Assembly: GCA_045837725.1 (NCBI GenBank)
Contig: JBEWZL010000152.1
Location: 248,001-312,000 of the forward strand
Direction: 5' to 3'
DNA: 64,000 nucleotides
Source of the DNA: Vermamoeba vermiformis
Taxonomy: Eukaryota > Tubulinea > Echinamoebida
Translations under genes and position numbers: made by a program
The notes under the pieces: generated by a model
Told to the model about the DNA's origin: nothing
Database searches by the model: none
The model's input: only the letters and a program-made list of their open reading frames with translations
Shown: positions 1-11,853 of the stretch, one piece after another
Layout: the number at the start of each line of letters is the position of its first letter
Position numbering within the stretch: position 1 is the first letter of the stretch

Positions 1-3000
1 ATCAATATTCTCGCAGAATTCTTTCGAGTCATACAACGAAGTTCAGATGCGTTCGCTGAGAAGTACTTGTCCATGTTTGCATTGACCAATCGGGGCAAAG
101 ATATCTCACCATTTGAAGTAAGCATTATAATAAATACTACGCGACAAATTTATGGCTGAGGAAGGACGGATCTAACAATATTTTCGCAGGACGAAATTGG
201 CTCTTTATATTCAGAGTGGCTAAATATCGAGTCCGATCATATTAAGCCTCTTTTGACATTAGTCACGAAGACAATCAAATACAGTTTCGCATTGATCGAT
301 GAGCCGAACAAAGATTTGATTATTAGACGTGTTTGCGAGATCTCAAACTCTGCGTTGGATGTCGAGGTCGTTGAACGCTGCTTAAACTTACTCGAGGTGC
401 TGGTACGTAGTATAATATATTAATAGTATTTCTAACGATCTTAGGTCTTACACGGCACCATTCCGGCCACGTGTTTAATGCCGATAATTTCGTCGTTGTG
501 CCGTTCAGTGAATATCGAAAGATTCAGCACGATCAGCTGGCAAGTAATGCACGCTATATTGCAAACACATTGGGGCTATCAAGGCATCAAATGTCTTTGT
601 TCATTGTTAGACGACTCGAACAACAGATCCCTAGTCAATTTACTTCGTGGCGCCGTGTTCTTTTTGAGCATGTCAGTTTGGGGATTCCAAAAAGTTCCAA
701 ATCTGAATGTCAGCGCCACGACTATCTTGCCTTCATTGTTGAAAGTCTTATCTGGACGACAATTTATCGTGGCGTACGAAGTCGTCTTGGGCGTCAAAAG
801 ACTCGTCAAGAAGTAAGTCCAAAATGATTTCCTTAATGACGCGATATTAATATTCGTGTATAGGTACGGGGCAGAGCTCAAGATCGAGTGGAACGTCATA
901 TTCAATATCTTGTATAGTCTCAAAAGTTTCATGACTTCGACACCTGTCAGCGAACACACGTCACTTGTTGTAACCGTTCGAGAAATCTTAACGATGATAG
1001 AAGGTATGTCGAATGATAATATGATTCATAACATCTTTATCTTATACTTCATTTACAGAGTGGTACAAAAAGGGTCAATTTTTCGGTGATGACAAATTGC
1101 TGTTCCAACTGCTTGAAACATATGCCGTTCATAGACCAGAAGAGTCCACGTTCTTTATTATGGACAAAAAGATTGAAGAGATCAATCCTGCTAATGAACG
1201 ATGGCTTGATAATTTAGAACGATTAATAACGGTCTTTTTCGTCAATGACAAAAGAGTGCGCGTTCGTGAAAAGGTACCGTAATAAATATTTTCTTATGAA
1301 TATAATAATAACGCTATTATTAGGCATTTAATATCTTGCGTCAAAAGTTTGAAACGTTCAAGTTTTTGTACGGACCTGAAATAGCTCAAAAAGCTATTGT
1401 TCCAAACTTTGGTATGTTGCATACCGAAACGGATCCGACAATGCGAGATATGTAAGTTGACAAATATGAGGGTTAAATGCAGTACTAACGATTAAATTAA
1501 CTAGGAGCATTGCTTTTCTGGTCAATGTAGCGGAGAACTTGTACAGTTCGCAATTCTTTCAAATTATAGACCTTATTTATCAGCTTGCAGCAAAGTAAGT
1601 CCATAGTAATATAACTTGGTGGATAGACATTAACGGATATGATTGTTTTACAGTCCAAGCGCGAGCACAGAAACGCGCATTATTGCTACAACAGGCCTAT
1701 TGAACGTTTTTAAGACGAAATTCCCGTTCAAACGATACAACCAGACACTGTATATATTCGAAAAGCTGGTTAACTTAGTATCAGACGAGGAATTTGAAAT
1801 AAGGTACGTTGAATCAAACACAGATCTGCAGAACTGAATTTGTAACGCAATTTCCTTTTTAGGAAAGAGGTATTAAGCAAACTGCTGCAGCTTCGCGCAA
1901 ACGAGAAATATGAAATAGTGCTCGACGGAGTCACGTGCATTTATCTACGATGCACTCAGACAAACAGGACTTCCATTGGCCTATTTCCGATGACCAACTT
2001 TTATGGAGCTTTGGTGAAGCGTTTACGCAAGGAAAATAGAAACGAGGTGAGTGGGAGCCTTATTCAAATATATTACGGTACTAATAATAATTTTTAGGTG
2101 TTTGTTATGCTCGTTAAAGGTCTGCATCAAATGCTGACGAATCACTGGATCATGCACGGCATCGATTTGACCGAGACAGCTTCACTTGTCGCTCGTCTAT
2201 TAGAGAACAAGATCTTTGGCATGCCTGTCGATCATTTGGTAAGTGGTTTTGTTGAATTAAACCAAATAAGATCCGGATTCGTTTTGCTGGATTGGAGCGG
2301 ATCGGGTGAAGCGTTTACGCAAGGATCGGGTGCTGTTTCTTGGTTGCAGAGGTAGTGACCCGAACACGATGTTGCAGTCGCTCTCGGGCACGACCACACT
2401 AACAAGAATGCACCGCTTCCCGTCCGATCAGCGAAGTTAAGCTTGTTCAGGCCTTCTTAGTACTGGGGTAGGAGACTACCTGGGAATCGGAGGTGTTGTG
2501 CTCTTTACTTTTTTGCTTTATGCTAGCATTTTGCTCTATCTCCCTTGATTTACACATTTTTGCTTGTCTAGAAGGATTATCCAACTTTTTTTTTGATCTC
2601 GATCTGATCCAAATCTAACCTCTTTTCTTTAGCCAATATCTGAAACAGCCAAGTTTGAGAACTTTCAGCTTGGTTACGAGATGCTTACTGTCATGGTTGG
2701 CTATTTAGCCTCGCATTCTCCGACGACGCAGATCCAAGAAGATATCGTCAGCTGTTTTTATTCAGGCATTGCTTACAAGTGGTCTTGTCCCCCTGAAATC
2801 AAACAAAACTTGCTGGTACGTTCTTAGTAATGAGGGTGTTATATTTAACAGGTTGCTAATTTTCGTTTTAGCGCATCTGCTTGAACAGTTTGAGCATCTG
2901 TGTTGTGGAAGTGCCTGATGGCATCGTCAAGTTCTTGACGCAGATATTGGCCACTATACAACAAATAGCAAACATCTCCGAGCTAGCAATGCCGATTCTC

Positions 3001-6000
3001 GAGTTATTTAACGCTCTCGTATCGTTCCCCAATATCATCAAGAAGTGCCTGTTGGTTAACGACTTCAAACCAATTTTCACCGTGCTTTTGCAGTTCACTG
3101 ATTACGCCAAGGTAAGAAATAGCACTACAACATTGCTATATGGCATAATTATTAATTATGGAATTAGTATTCGCCTGTCACAGTGACTTTTGCCTATCAA
3201 GTTTTGGCTCTTTGGTACTTGCAAGTCGAGCGACGTCAACGGCACAATTTCTTCCCAGCCATTCGCGATTCATTGCTAGAGCAAATCAGAGTCAACAAGT
3301 CGCTCATTGCCGAAGCTAACTGTGATTTGTTTGCACGTTTCACTTTCACTGACTGCGATCCACTTCCGATGGCCGACGAAGAATCAGATGAGAATTCAAT
3401 CGTGTTTAAAAACAGCAGCACGAGAGTTTGGGTCCAAGGCAACTCTTTGATCGGTATTAAAGTTGGTCAAATGGGCTGGGTTGAAGTTGTACTTCGTCAA
3501 GCTACTGGAAAAATGGTCTGGCTGATGCAACTGAAAAATAAGATTCGAAAGTCAGGCGACAAGGTACGCGTCATATTTTAACTTATAAAGGCGTATCTAA
3601 CGTATATTTGGCGCTACAGGAGCTTGTTGAAGATGACCTCGATCAGTTCTTGCAACAACTTCGCTCGTCAATGGCTGCAGAGGGTATTAGTCTCGACGAA
3701 AGTGATGATTTGTCGGACAATCTTGAAGGCTCTGGAGACATTGCCTTGACTGATTCGGGCGACATTACCGACCGATTGCGTCAGTCTGATAGTCCTGACG
3801 CTCCAATCACCGCCAAGCCGAATCCTGCTGCGAACATCAAGACAGCTTTGTATAGCCCTTCGAGCGATTATAAGCCAAGCAGTAAGTGGAACGGTCATTT
3901 TTTCGGCAAACTTATGTTGACACTTTGACAGGTGTCACGTCGACTACAGTGACAGATACAGCCACGAACCAATCATTGCCGTTGTCGCCTCGTGGCCTTG
4001 GTTCTCAGGCCCAATCATACAACGACGCATCTCCTCGTAGTTCAGTGGGATCAGTTCGGTCACCTCCACCAACAGGAGTGCCAATGTATCATTCAGTCAC
4101 GTCTCCGAAGTTAGGCTCGATGACATCTCCGTACATGTCTCCGCAAATGAACCCGATCAAGTCGCCGACTGGTTTAAGTGAACCTTTTTCACTGAACCCA
4201 GAACAACAAGCGAGGTAAGCCATTGCCACTATTTCATCGTTCACTGAATACTAACGAATACAAGTAGGGTAAAATCGGGTGAAATGGTCTTGCCGCTTTC
4301 AGTTTTTTATCCTCCGCTTCCGTCGTACGAGGAAGAAGAAAGAGAACGACGTGGAAGCATTGGCGGTCCCGTCGATGAAAATCTTGTTAGGTCGATCACC
4401 TTCGTTCTTCCAATCACTCGAAGATTTGTCTATTCCCAAGAACTCTATCAAGGGACAGGACTCAACGGACTTGGTGCAAAACTCAAAGTTGTCGCTGGAT
4501 GCGCAAATGATCTTACACGCCTCGCCAGTGAAAAATATTCCACCTCGAGTGACACACGAAGGTGACGCTAGTAATCCTCGAAAACGCACTCCTCCGTTTG
4601 ATTTAGATCAACCCAACTTCGAAGAACCAACGCTAACTTTGACAAGGTATAAATTTTGCGCTCATTTTGCGGGCGACCGATGACTAATGATATTTCCTTA
4701 TTAGACAAGGATTGGTATTGGATACTCCGCGCGAGGTAGCTGAGACTTATGGCTCACCGCCAAACCTTGTCAGTCCACCTCCGCACCATGTAAATACAAT
4801 CTCAACACCTACGACAAGCAACAGCAATCACCATGTAAATACAACGTCAAATCCTCAACCAAGTTCAACGCCGCAACCAGTCAGTCAGCCCAAGCAAATG
4901 CAATCATCGATCAGCAAATTAGGCGCTATTATTGAAGTGTCGGAAGATGGCTCGTCAACCAAGTCAAGCCCGACAACGCCATCTACCACGCCCTCCACAA
5001 CGCCGAAGATAACGGCAATAGGAACGCCAGTGAGCAGCAATACTACGCCCTCGAAGGACAGTATCACTACACAGCCTTTGAGTGCTGGAAAAACAGCGCC
5101 AACGTTCAAGCGATTGACGCAATCAGCTGACAAAGCGAGATCTGGATCCGACACTGCCGCGATGAAAAAAGTTGCCGAAGAGGCACAACAACAATACGCT
5201 AATGTCACACTAAGCAACAGTGCCAATAATAGCCAGATCTACGCAACAGCAGCAGCCAACGTTGTCGCATTCGTACAGCTCGGCTAAGCATCATCGAGCG
5301 TCTATTAGCGGCTACGCCAATAATAATCAGCCCAGTCCTAATCCAGCTCAAATACACCGTACGTTCTCGCAAGAAGTTCGAAAGCCTGTGCAAGGTGACG
5401 GTGTAGCGCAGTCATTGAGCGGTGAATGGAAGATGAGTCTGCAACATAGCAGTGGCGAGCAGAGTGCTGGTACTGACAAGGATTTGGTCATTCATCCGAG
5501 TTTTGTGTTCTTGCAGTTACAACAAACTCCGTTCTATTCGTCCAAGCCTAAACGTAAGTCACTTAGTTCCAGTACAATTTTATTTTAAAATTTATTTCTA
5601 CGAAATCTCTTTCTTGAAATCAGTGTAGACTCGGTAGAATAGAATGAAGATTTCGTTAGCATTAATATATTAAGTAGTATATATATACATTATACTACAG
5701 TTACTAATCAAGATTACTAGTGTTGAAGAATGCGGAATCGATTAACCGCGCTTTATTCATTCTCGATCACACAATGTCTTGCGAGACGCATAAGTTCGGT
5801 GTAGTTTATGTTGAGGCTGGACAGAGCAAACAAGATCAAATTTTGAAGAATACTTTTGGATCTGCTCGTTACACTACCGTAAGTGACCGGATCAACAATT
5901 TCATCCTTATCTGGCAATAGATTTATTTAATCTTAGAGACATATTACATTTATTGATCGAGGTTAATGACTAAGGTTCTTGTACTAATGTAGTTTCAATA

Positions 6001-6832
6001 GTTCTTGAAGGATCTCGGTGAAGTAGTCAAGATCCAGGACATTAACACCGTCAATAGCGCGTACCAATACACTGGAGGCCTTGATAGATCGGGTCAAGAC
6101 GGAGAGTATGCAATCACGTGGCGAGATGACGTTACACAAGTGATGTTCCATGTCGTTACGCTGATGCCGAACTTGGCTTCAGATCAGTACTTTACCAACA
6201 AGAAGAGACATATTGGCAATGATTATGTAAATATAATATGGTGCGAAGGTGGTCAGCAATATGAGCTCGATACTATTCCAGTAAGTAACTATTTCATGAA
6301 TCAGAGTCCGGATGCGATCCCGTTTGTTATTTCTGACGAACGTCTTACATTGTTCTTATAATGAACGTATGCTAATATATTCATTTAGGGACAATTCACC
6401 TTCGTAGCTATAATAATTTCGCCACTACAAGCTCCCTTCTACCGAATCGAAATTAAGAAGAAGGCAGAAATCCCTGCATTCGGGCCAGTACAGAAATCAA
6501 CGATAGTAGAAGAGAAGAACTTGGCATTTTTAGTTCGCCAGACTGCTATTAACGCTAATGTAAGTCAATTACTTCCCAGTACAAATTTTTATCAAATTTA
6601 TTTTTGACGAAATTTCGCGCAATTACGTTCCATTACGTTTGTTTTGCTATGTAGCCAATATACAAGATATCGCAGTGATTAATATTGCTTAAAATAGTTG
6701 GCGGCGCGTGTACATATGCTTCAGCAGAAGTTCCTTCAGTACGTCTCAAACTGCGAGGAGCGATTGAGACAAATCAAAACTATTGAAGAACGATTTGCTT
6801 CAGACGAAAAAGTAGACTTTTTAAGCGGATAA
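1..6832 (+). CDS. TSC2: Tuberin (TSC2), 3' part, many exons
   Basis: Tuberin is the GTPase-activating subunit of the TSC complex; it turns off Rheb and so restrains TORC1. The 5' end lies outside the window; first visible exons are 1-117, 190-401 and 445-812. The third exon reads VLHGTIPATCL and LLRGAVFFLSMSVWG, closely matching the tuberin N-terminal helical region (human LVHGTLPSTCL, LLRGAVFFVGMALWG). A long Ser/Thr/Pro-rich low-complexity stretch follows (about 3.6-5.5 kb). The last exons carry the Rap/Rheb-GAP domain: HKFGVVYVEAGQS, GGLDRSGQDGEYAITW, and KKRHIGNDYVNIIW holding the asparagine thumb (N of GND). The final exon runs from about 6699 to TAA at 6830-6832. Introns are short except 2239-2632, which holds a 5S rRNA gene. 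The GAP core looks intact, so the gene should be functional. Confidence 0.93.
2013..2033 (+). repeat. 21-bp exon segment repeated at 2305-2325
   Basis: The 21 bases at 2013-2033, in a TSC2 coding exon, recur exactly at 2305-2325 in the intron upstream of the 5S gene. Flanking bases differ, apart from a shared GGAGC a few bases upstream. The intronic copy is itself bracketed by two GATCGGGTG copies (2300-2308, 2324-2332). Confidence 0.85.
2388..2501 (+). rRNA. 5S ribosomal RNA gene inside a TSC2 intron
   Basis: The sequence follows the 5S consensus along its length. The 5' GCACGAC pairs with GTTGTGC at the 3' end. An internal box A-like GAAGTTAAGC, a central GGCC..TTAGTACTGGGGTAGGAGAC and the box C block ACTACCTGGGAATC are all in order. 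T runs just downstream (from about 2504 and 2509) suit RNA polymerase III termination. Visible length is about 114 nt against a usual 118-120, so the ends are uncertain by a few bases. It lies in sense orientation in intron 2239-2632 of tuberin. It could be an expressed dispersed copy or a 5S-derived relic; the intact control regions favour a real gene. Confidence 0.88.
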
Positions 6833-7262
6833 TATCTTGATTGTAAGTAAAACAAACTTAAAACAATCAAATTTTAGTTCTCGATCGCCTTCCTTTTGAG
6901 CTCGAGCCCGAGATTGATAAGATTATGAAATTCATATTATAATATTGCAATAATATGGTATTAATACATGCACGCTCGATCTTGACAAAATTAAGACAAT
7001 TTGTTAGTACGATAAAAATTTATTAGGGATCGTACGAGTTAATCAGCCTTCGAGAGGACTAATTGTGTTACGATACGATTATTGGGGAGACATTTATGCG
7101 TTCTCAGTTTGAGAGGTACCAGTTTGTTGTCCCTGTTCAGTTATTTTGCCTTCGCGATCGGCCATGATCGCCGTCAAAGTTTAGGTTCAATATCAATACA
7201 GAAATGAAGAGCGATGATAAAGATGTTCAAATGTTGTATTTATTATGCTCGTCAGCATGCTA
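6833..7262. other. Intergenic, 3' ends of convergent genes
   Basis: 430 bp between the stop codons of TSC2 and the secreted protein gene. AT-rich. No open frame beyond about 70 codons, no RNA gene and no clear repeat was seen. It presumably holds both 3' UTRs. Confidence 0.6.
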
Positions 7263-8183
7263 TTACATTAAGATAGCGGCAGATAAGAAAGCGAGGGATC
7301 CCACAACAATCGAGGCAGAGCTGGTCTTCGATGTAGGAGCTTTAACCGGCGCTCTCAAAGGAGTTTTTACTGGAGTTGCACTAAGCGGTGTAGTCCAAGG
7401 TGCATTCATAGGTTGATTCATCATTGGCGCAGCAACTAAATTCACTAAATTAGAAATCTAGATTCAAATCTGAAAAACAGTGAGTATTACCTGGTAATGC
7501 GGAGCAAGAGGTTTGAAGGGCGTAGCTATTATTCTGGCTATTGGAAGTGCACACGTTGTTCTGGATCGTGTTGAAGTCGTAGCAGTAGGTGATTTTTTGC
7601 GGAATACATGCAGCGTGACTCATCACGCCATTGTTGCATGACAGCGAGACGTTAGCAGCAACGTAGCCAAGAGCAGTAGAGATAGCAATGAGGGTATTAT
7701 CTAAGCTTTGCGGAGCTATGTAAAATATCAAAAGTGTCAGTTGCATATTTAATTTGCGGATCTGTTCCGGTTAGATTTCGCTAATATACCTCCAAATGCC
7801 ACATAGGTGCTCGCGGTGAAGTTACAATTAACATCGCCAGAAAGTTTGATGAATTGCCATCCGTCAGCAAAAGTTGGCTCGATCGTTGCGCTGCAGTAGC
7901 TCGAATCTGCAATGAAATGGACGCCTGGAATAGAAGAGCTATCGCACATTGCATTCTGAGCAGCGGAGCGCTTCACAATGCAAGCTTCATTCGACTATAG
8001 GCTTCATTAGCAAAAGATTCTGGTTTCTGAAAATTGATGCGGTTTTTCGTTTGCTTGATTACTTACTATGTATCTTGCGATGGCTGTAGTATTACAATTG
8101 GCATCAGGGTAAGTATCGATTACGATGTAGGCATTAGTGACCACCACCGCTGCGAGTAAAATGAAGCAGATCTGGGTGACCAT
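7263..8183 (-). CDS. Secreted, putatively GPI-anchored protein
   Basis: Four exons on the minus strand (8067-8183, 7790-7994, 7491-7715, 7263-7435) join in frame to give 239 aa. The N-terminus MVTQICFILLAAVVVTNA is a typical signal peptide. The ectodomain has about ten cysteines and several N-x-S/T sites, suggesting a small disulfide-bonded, glycosylated fold. Next comes a Pro/Ala/Thr-rich stalk (NAPWTTPLSATPVKTPLRAP). The end is a Ser/Ala patch with a hydrophobic tail (VVGSLAFLSAAILM) and no charged cytosolic tail, as in GPI-anchored proteins. All three introns are canonical and their phases agree. No known domain was recognised. Cell-surface location is inferred from topology only. Confidence 0.72.
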
Positions 8184-8570
8184 TTTGGTGTGGTGTTGGT
8201 GTTCACTGATCGATTTAATGATTGTAATGAATTAATATCGTGTCAAATCTTTTTTGCCAATAATTTAACCGGATAAAGACGTAAACATCCAAAAATAGAG
8301 CAACGAAGGCGCGTAATAAATATTGTGCATGATTCAAAACGGTAAGCTTAACGCAGTTGAAAATGTATCTCACATAATATTATGATGTAAGGTTAGCTTA
8401 TAGTGCCATTAGAATCATTAATAGCGGCACCGTAATCCGATTGCAATTTTTTATTTTTATCAAACAGATCTTCACAAGACTAGTACTGACAATACATTTT
8501 AATGTGGTTATGGAGGAGAGGAATTCTTTAGGAGTTAACGCCAATAAGAATCAGAGTTATTGGGTGCGAG
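8184..8570. promoter_or_regulatory. Divergent intergenic region
   Basis: 387 bp between the divergent starts of the secreted protein gene (minus) and the F-box gene (plus). AT-rich, and presumably holds both promoters and 5' UTRs. An upstream ATG at 8508, in another frame, precedes the chosen F-box start at 8571. No specific motif could be assigned. Confidence 0.4.
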
Positions 8571-10234
8571 ATGAGATCGTACCAGAAACAAAATCGTTTG
8601 GCGGCTACATTCGAGGCAACAATAAATCTAGAACATAATTTCGAAATTAAAAGCAGTGCTGCACCTAATATTACGCGATTCCTGCGCATTGATTTTTGGG
8701 ACAAATTTTACGTAAAAGAATTTTCCATTTTTCACTTTAACCCTCTACGCGATGATTTAACACGTAAGTAGCCTACTATTATAATGAAAAAAATTATGAA
8801 ATTAATAATAAATTATTAGAGAAGGGACAAGTCATTACTGGCGATGACATGTTTCAACATTGGATTTACCTCAATCCTCCAGCAGGAAAATACCAAATTA
8901 ACACAGTAGGAGGAAATTATAGATGTAAGTATTACCTAAGTTATTAAAATTGTGCTAAAACCATTTCAGATCGGGTTATTCTGTTCAAAAGTGATCTGCG
9001 GTTAACAGATGCGATCCAATTAAAAGTAAATACCGCAACGCAGGTCACTTTGAGATTACCCGAAGCATATGATGACTTTCCAAAAGCACTTTCATATAGA
9101 ATCGATAACAGACCGGTCTGGCTGACGTAAGTTGGATCCGCTATAAATTTAAAAAACTTAAAAAGCCTTTTTTTAACAATTCTTATTATAGAACATATTC
9201 CAGGCCTCCTCATAAGTAAGATAATATTATATTTAAATCATTTAACTCATTATTTATAGAAAATTTAAATTGGAAGTTGAACCGGCATCTATTTACGAAG
9301 CCAAAATGAAGCTTTTTGTTAAGGGCGTATTTGAAACTAAATATAGCCCTTCTATTATTATCACCGAGCATCAAAAATGGGTTGAAACTGTTGAGCCTGA
9401 TTACGACTTGCTGGATTTAGAATTAATGTTTTATTTCAGAATGAAACAGTGGCCCCATAGGTGCGTAAAAATATTAATATTTATTTTAATAACATATATT
9501 TATCGATATTGCTTAGAATCGAAGTCAATTTATTGATTAAATTTCCGGATGACGAAGAATGGACGAAATTTTCGAAAGAGATCTGGAAAATACCTGGTTT
9601 CATCGAATTCAGATTGAGGGATCGGATATATAATAGATTGAATGAGGATAATATGGTTATCGAATGGAGATTGCATTTTAAGGATCCACAAATTGACGAT
9701 CGAGAAGTTTGGGGACCCGTTAGGAAATACGAGCTCAAAAAGCGAGTCAAAAATGAAATATTTGCAAATACGTGTCATTTAGACACTAAGGAACCTTTAT
9801 ACACTTTATTATTGGTTCCTGATGGCAGATTCGCTTTGAAAAAGAGAATCGCGAAAAAAATTTACGTTAGAAATGGATTAAGAGGCGAATATACCATTGA
9901 AAATACCAGCGATGGAAAGAAAAGAATTCATTTAATGCCTAAATATGGAATTTCATTTGATGTTAGCAAGATCGAGCAAAGTACATCCGCCTGTCAGATC
10001 TTATTGCCAGAGCTTTTGCAGATTATATTCGCATATGTTGGTAGTGCTTACGACCGCAGTTACCAAAAAAGGAAATTCGAGCCATTTAGACGACTCAGTA
10101 TGGTCTGCAAACTTTGGTTCAATCTCGTTACAAAAAAAGTATTGGCGCAATTATTTGACGGAGAATTAATTATAAAGCCCGAATCGTCGTCGGTGCTATT
10201 CAATAATTGGATCGAGTTCAGAACTCTTTGGTAA
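8571..10234 (+). CDS. F-box-like protein with C-terminal F-box
   Basis: Six exons (8571-8763, 8820-8924, 8970-9126, 9192-9215, 9260-9460, 9517-10234) join with consistent phases to 465 aa; exon 4 is only 24 nt. The N-terminal part (about 350 residues) is beta-rich and unrecognised. From about residue 395 the sequence LLPELLQIIFAYV, then FRRLSMVCKLWFNLV, fits an F-box, the motif that binds Skp1 in SCF ubiquitin ligases. An F-box near the C-terminus rather than the N-terminus is unusual. The substrate cannot be inferred. The start is the first ATG in the frame that splices into exon 2; an upstream ATG at 8508 lies in another frame. Confidence 0.68.
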
Positions 10235-10804
10235 TATGCGATATTATCATAATTAAAAACTTTTCTTTTTGGATCCGTCTTGTAAAAGACATGTAATTTT
10301 AATCAAAAAAATACAACTGCTGAAATCTCTAGTAATACTTCTATTAGTGGTAGTAATATATTAATCAGCGTTATTATTTTACATGTTGCTTCAACAGCTA
10401 GCTAACTATTTAATAGGTAGCGGATGCGCAACCACATTTTCCAGTCATGTCTAGTCGTAATATGCAGCATTACAATATACTTGCAGACCGTGCTTGTAGA
10501 TCTACTAGCGGGGACAGGATTCGATCCAGAAACCCCGCGACTGGAGTAGATAATGTTGACCGGATGTGGATTACCTTGCAAACATTATCAAGACCATCCG
10601 ATTGGTTTAATTTGACTCCTGTAGCCTTGCAGGAGTTAGATGACCACTCCGCGCCGAAGTGTCATTGCAAATATGCTCGCCGGAGTTAAGTGATTCATGA
10701 ACGAAAACCACGTGTCACTAACTCCGTGAAACATAAATACGCGATATTTTGCAATGTCATCATTATTTAATTAAACTACAATATAAAACAACTCATCAGC
10801 AACC
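10235..10804. other. Intergenic with two hairpins and a weak ORF
   Basis: 570 bp. An ATG-started frame of 80 codons (10447-10689) shows no recognised domain and is not called as a gene. A GC-rich stem GCGGGG/CCCCGC (10508-10513 with 10533-10538) encloses GGATTCGATCC. A second imperfect stem pairs CGGAGTTAAGTGA (10681-10693) with TCACTAACTCCG (10725-10736). The rest is AT-rich. Confidence 0.45.
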
Positions 10805-11046
10805 ATGTGTTATAAAGTACAGTGCTCTAAATGCCAGAAGTGGACTTGGGCAGGTAAGATAGCGGATTCATGAAATAAGTATTAATTTATATTGGCTTAC
10901 ATTTAATTATAATAGGCTGCGGACGACATATTGAATCAGCTCTTAAAGATGTACCGCAATCGGAGCGATGCCACTGCCAGGCTTCAAGTTCTAGCGATAG
11001 CCAATCCAGCAAGGGCGGATTATTTTCTTTTCTCACCGGAAAGTGA
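10805..11046 (+). CDS. Small conserved cysteine protein (MCYKVxCSKC family)
   Basis: Two exons (10805-10853, 10916-11046) join in phase 1 to give 59 aa. It starts MCYKVQCSKCQKWTWAGCGR and continues through HIESALKDVP to RCHC, then a Ser-rich tail. This Cys pattern (CxxC ... GCG+H ... RCxC) is shared by tiny uncharacterised proteins that I recall from fungi and protists. It looks like a single zinc-binding knuckle; the function is unknown. The intron has clean GTAAGA and ATAATAG ends. The gene is too short for most ORF filters, but motif conservation supports it. Confidence 0.78.
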
Positions 11047-11853
11047 TCAAAGCATACACCAAATGCCAAATATAGTTGTACATAGTAAATAATTTATTTT
11101 TTGAATTAAGTTTTGTTGTTTGACATCCGATTGTTTGGACCACGGTCCGCTTTCTTGCTCGGAGTTCGATTTCTTATTATTATTTTAGCTAAAATATGTA
11201 AGTACAATGCAATTAATTGTTTTACATTGTTACTAATCGTAATGAAACTTGATTGGACGACAAGTAGTTCGGAGTTGTAGCCGAAACTTAGATGTTTACT
11301 TTTATGAATTGAATCGCATTACTTTGCACTTATAAAACTGTGCTGTAAATATTTAATATTGTACTTAAATATCTAAATATCCACAATCAGACATTGACGA
11401 ACAAAAATACTGCGATCTAGCGCCAATCCGTTGGCATATCTTTCCTTTTGTTGTTGAATTCTTTTTCGCTTGCTTGCGAGTACAATAATGATAACAATTA
11501 TCCACAAATAGTAAATTTCTCGTTATCCAGAAATTTATCCAAACGTACCACAAGAAAAAAGGCTTGGAGTCGCGTTAAAACAGCAATTTCGCGTCTTTCA
11601 CAGTCAGACGAACTCACGACGCCATCATCTTTAGGAGATGCTATTGTTAGCGAGTTACTTCGCATAATAATTTTCTGAATTACACTCAAGAAACGGGGAG
11701 TGAGTACCTCCCTGGTCTGATGCGCGCTTTTGCGTGTTGGATCGGGCGAGGGCTCACTGCCTGCAATTTATAAAGAAATGAAAATATATGGGGGGATATT
11801 ATGGGGGCATTAAATTCGATTTTTATTTACAATTTTGTGGATCAAAAAGACCT
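11047..11853. other. Intergenic, nothing recognised
   Basis: 807 bp between two convergent genes. A plus-strand open frame near 11448-11678 begins with TTG rather than ATG and resembles no known protein, so it is not called. No RNA gene or clear repeat was found. The stretch next to 11853 is the 3' UTR of the minus-strand gene. Confidence 0.5.

Noticed and set aside
10508-10538. GGATTCGATCC within a GC stem, tRNA-like
   Set aside because: Only the hairpin is present; neither strand gives a cloverleaf.
10447-10689. 80-codon ORF ending HSAPKCHCKYARRS
   Set aside because: The CHC ending faintly recalls the neighbouring small Cys protein, but the N-terminal CxxC and GCGRH motifs are missing.
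11448-11678. 76-codon plus-strand ORF with a basic middle
   Set aside because: No ATG start and no recognisable motif; splice options were not convincing.
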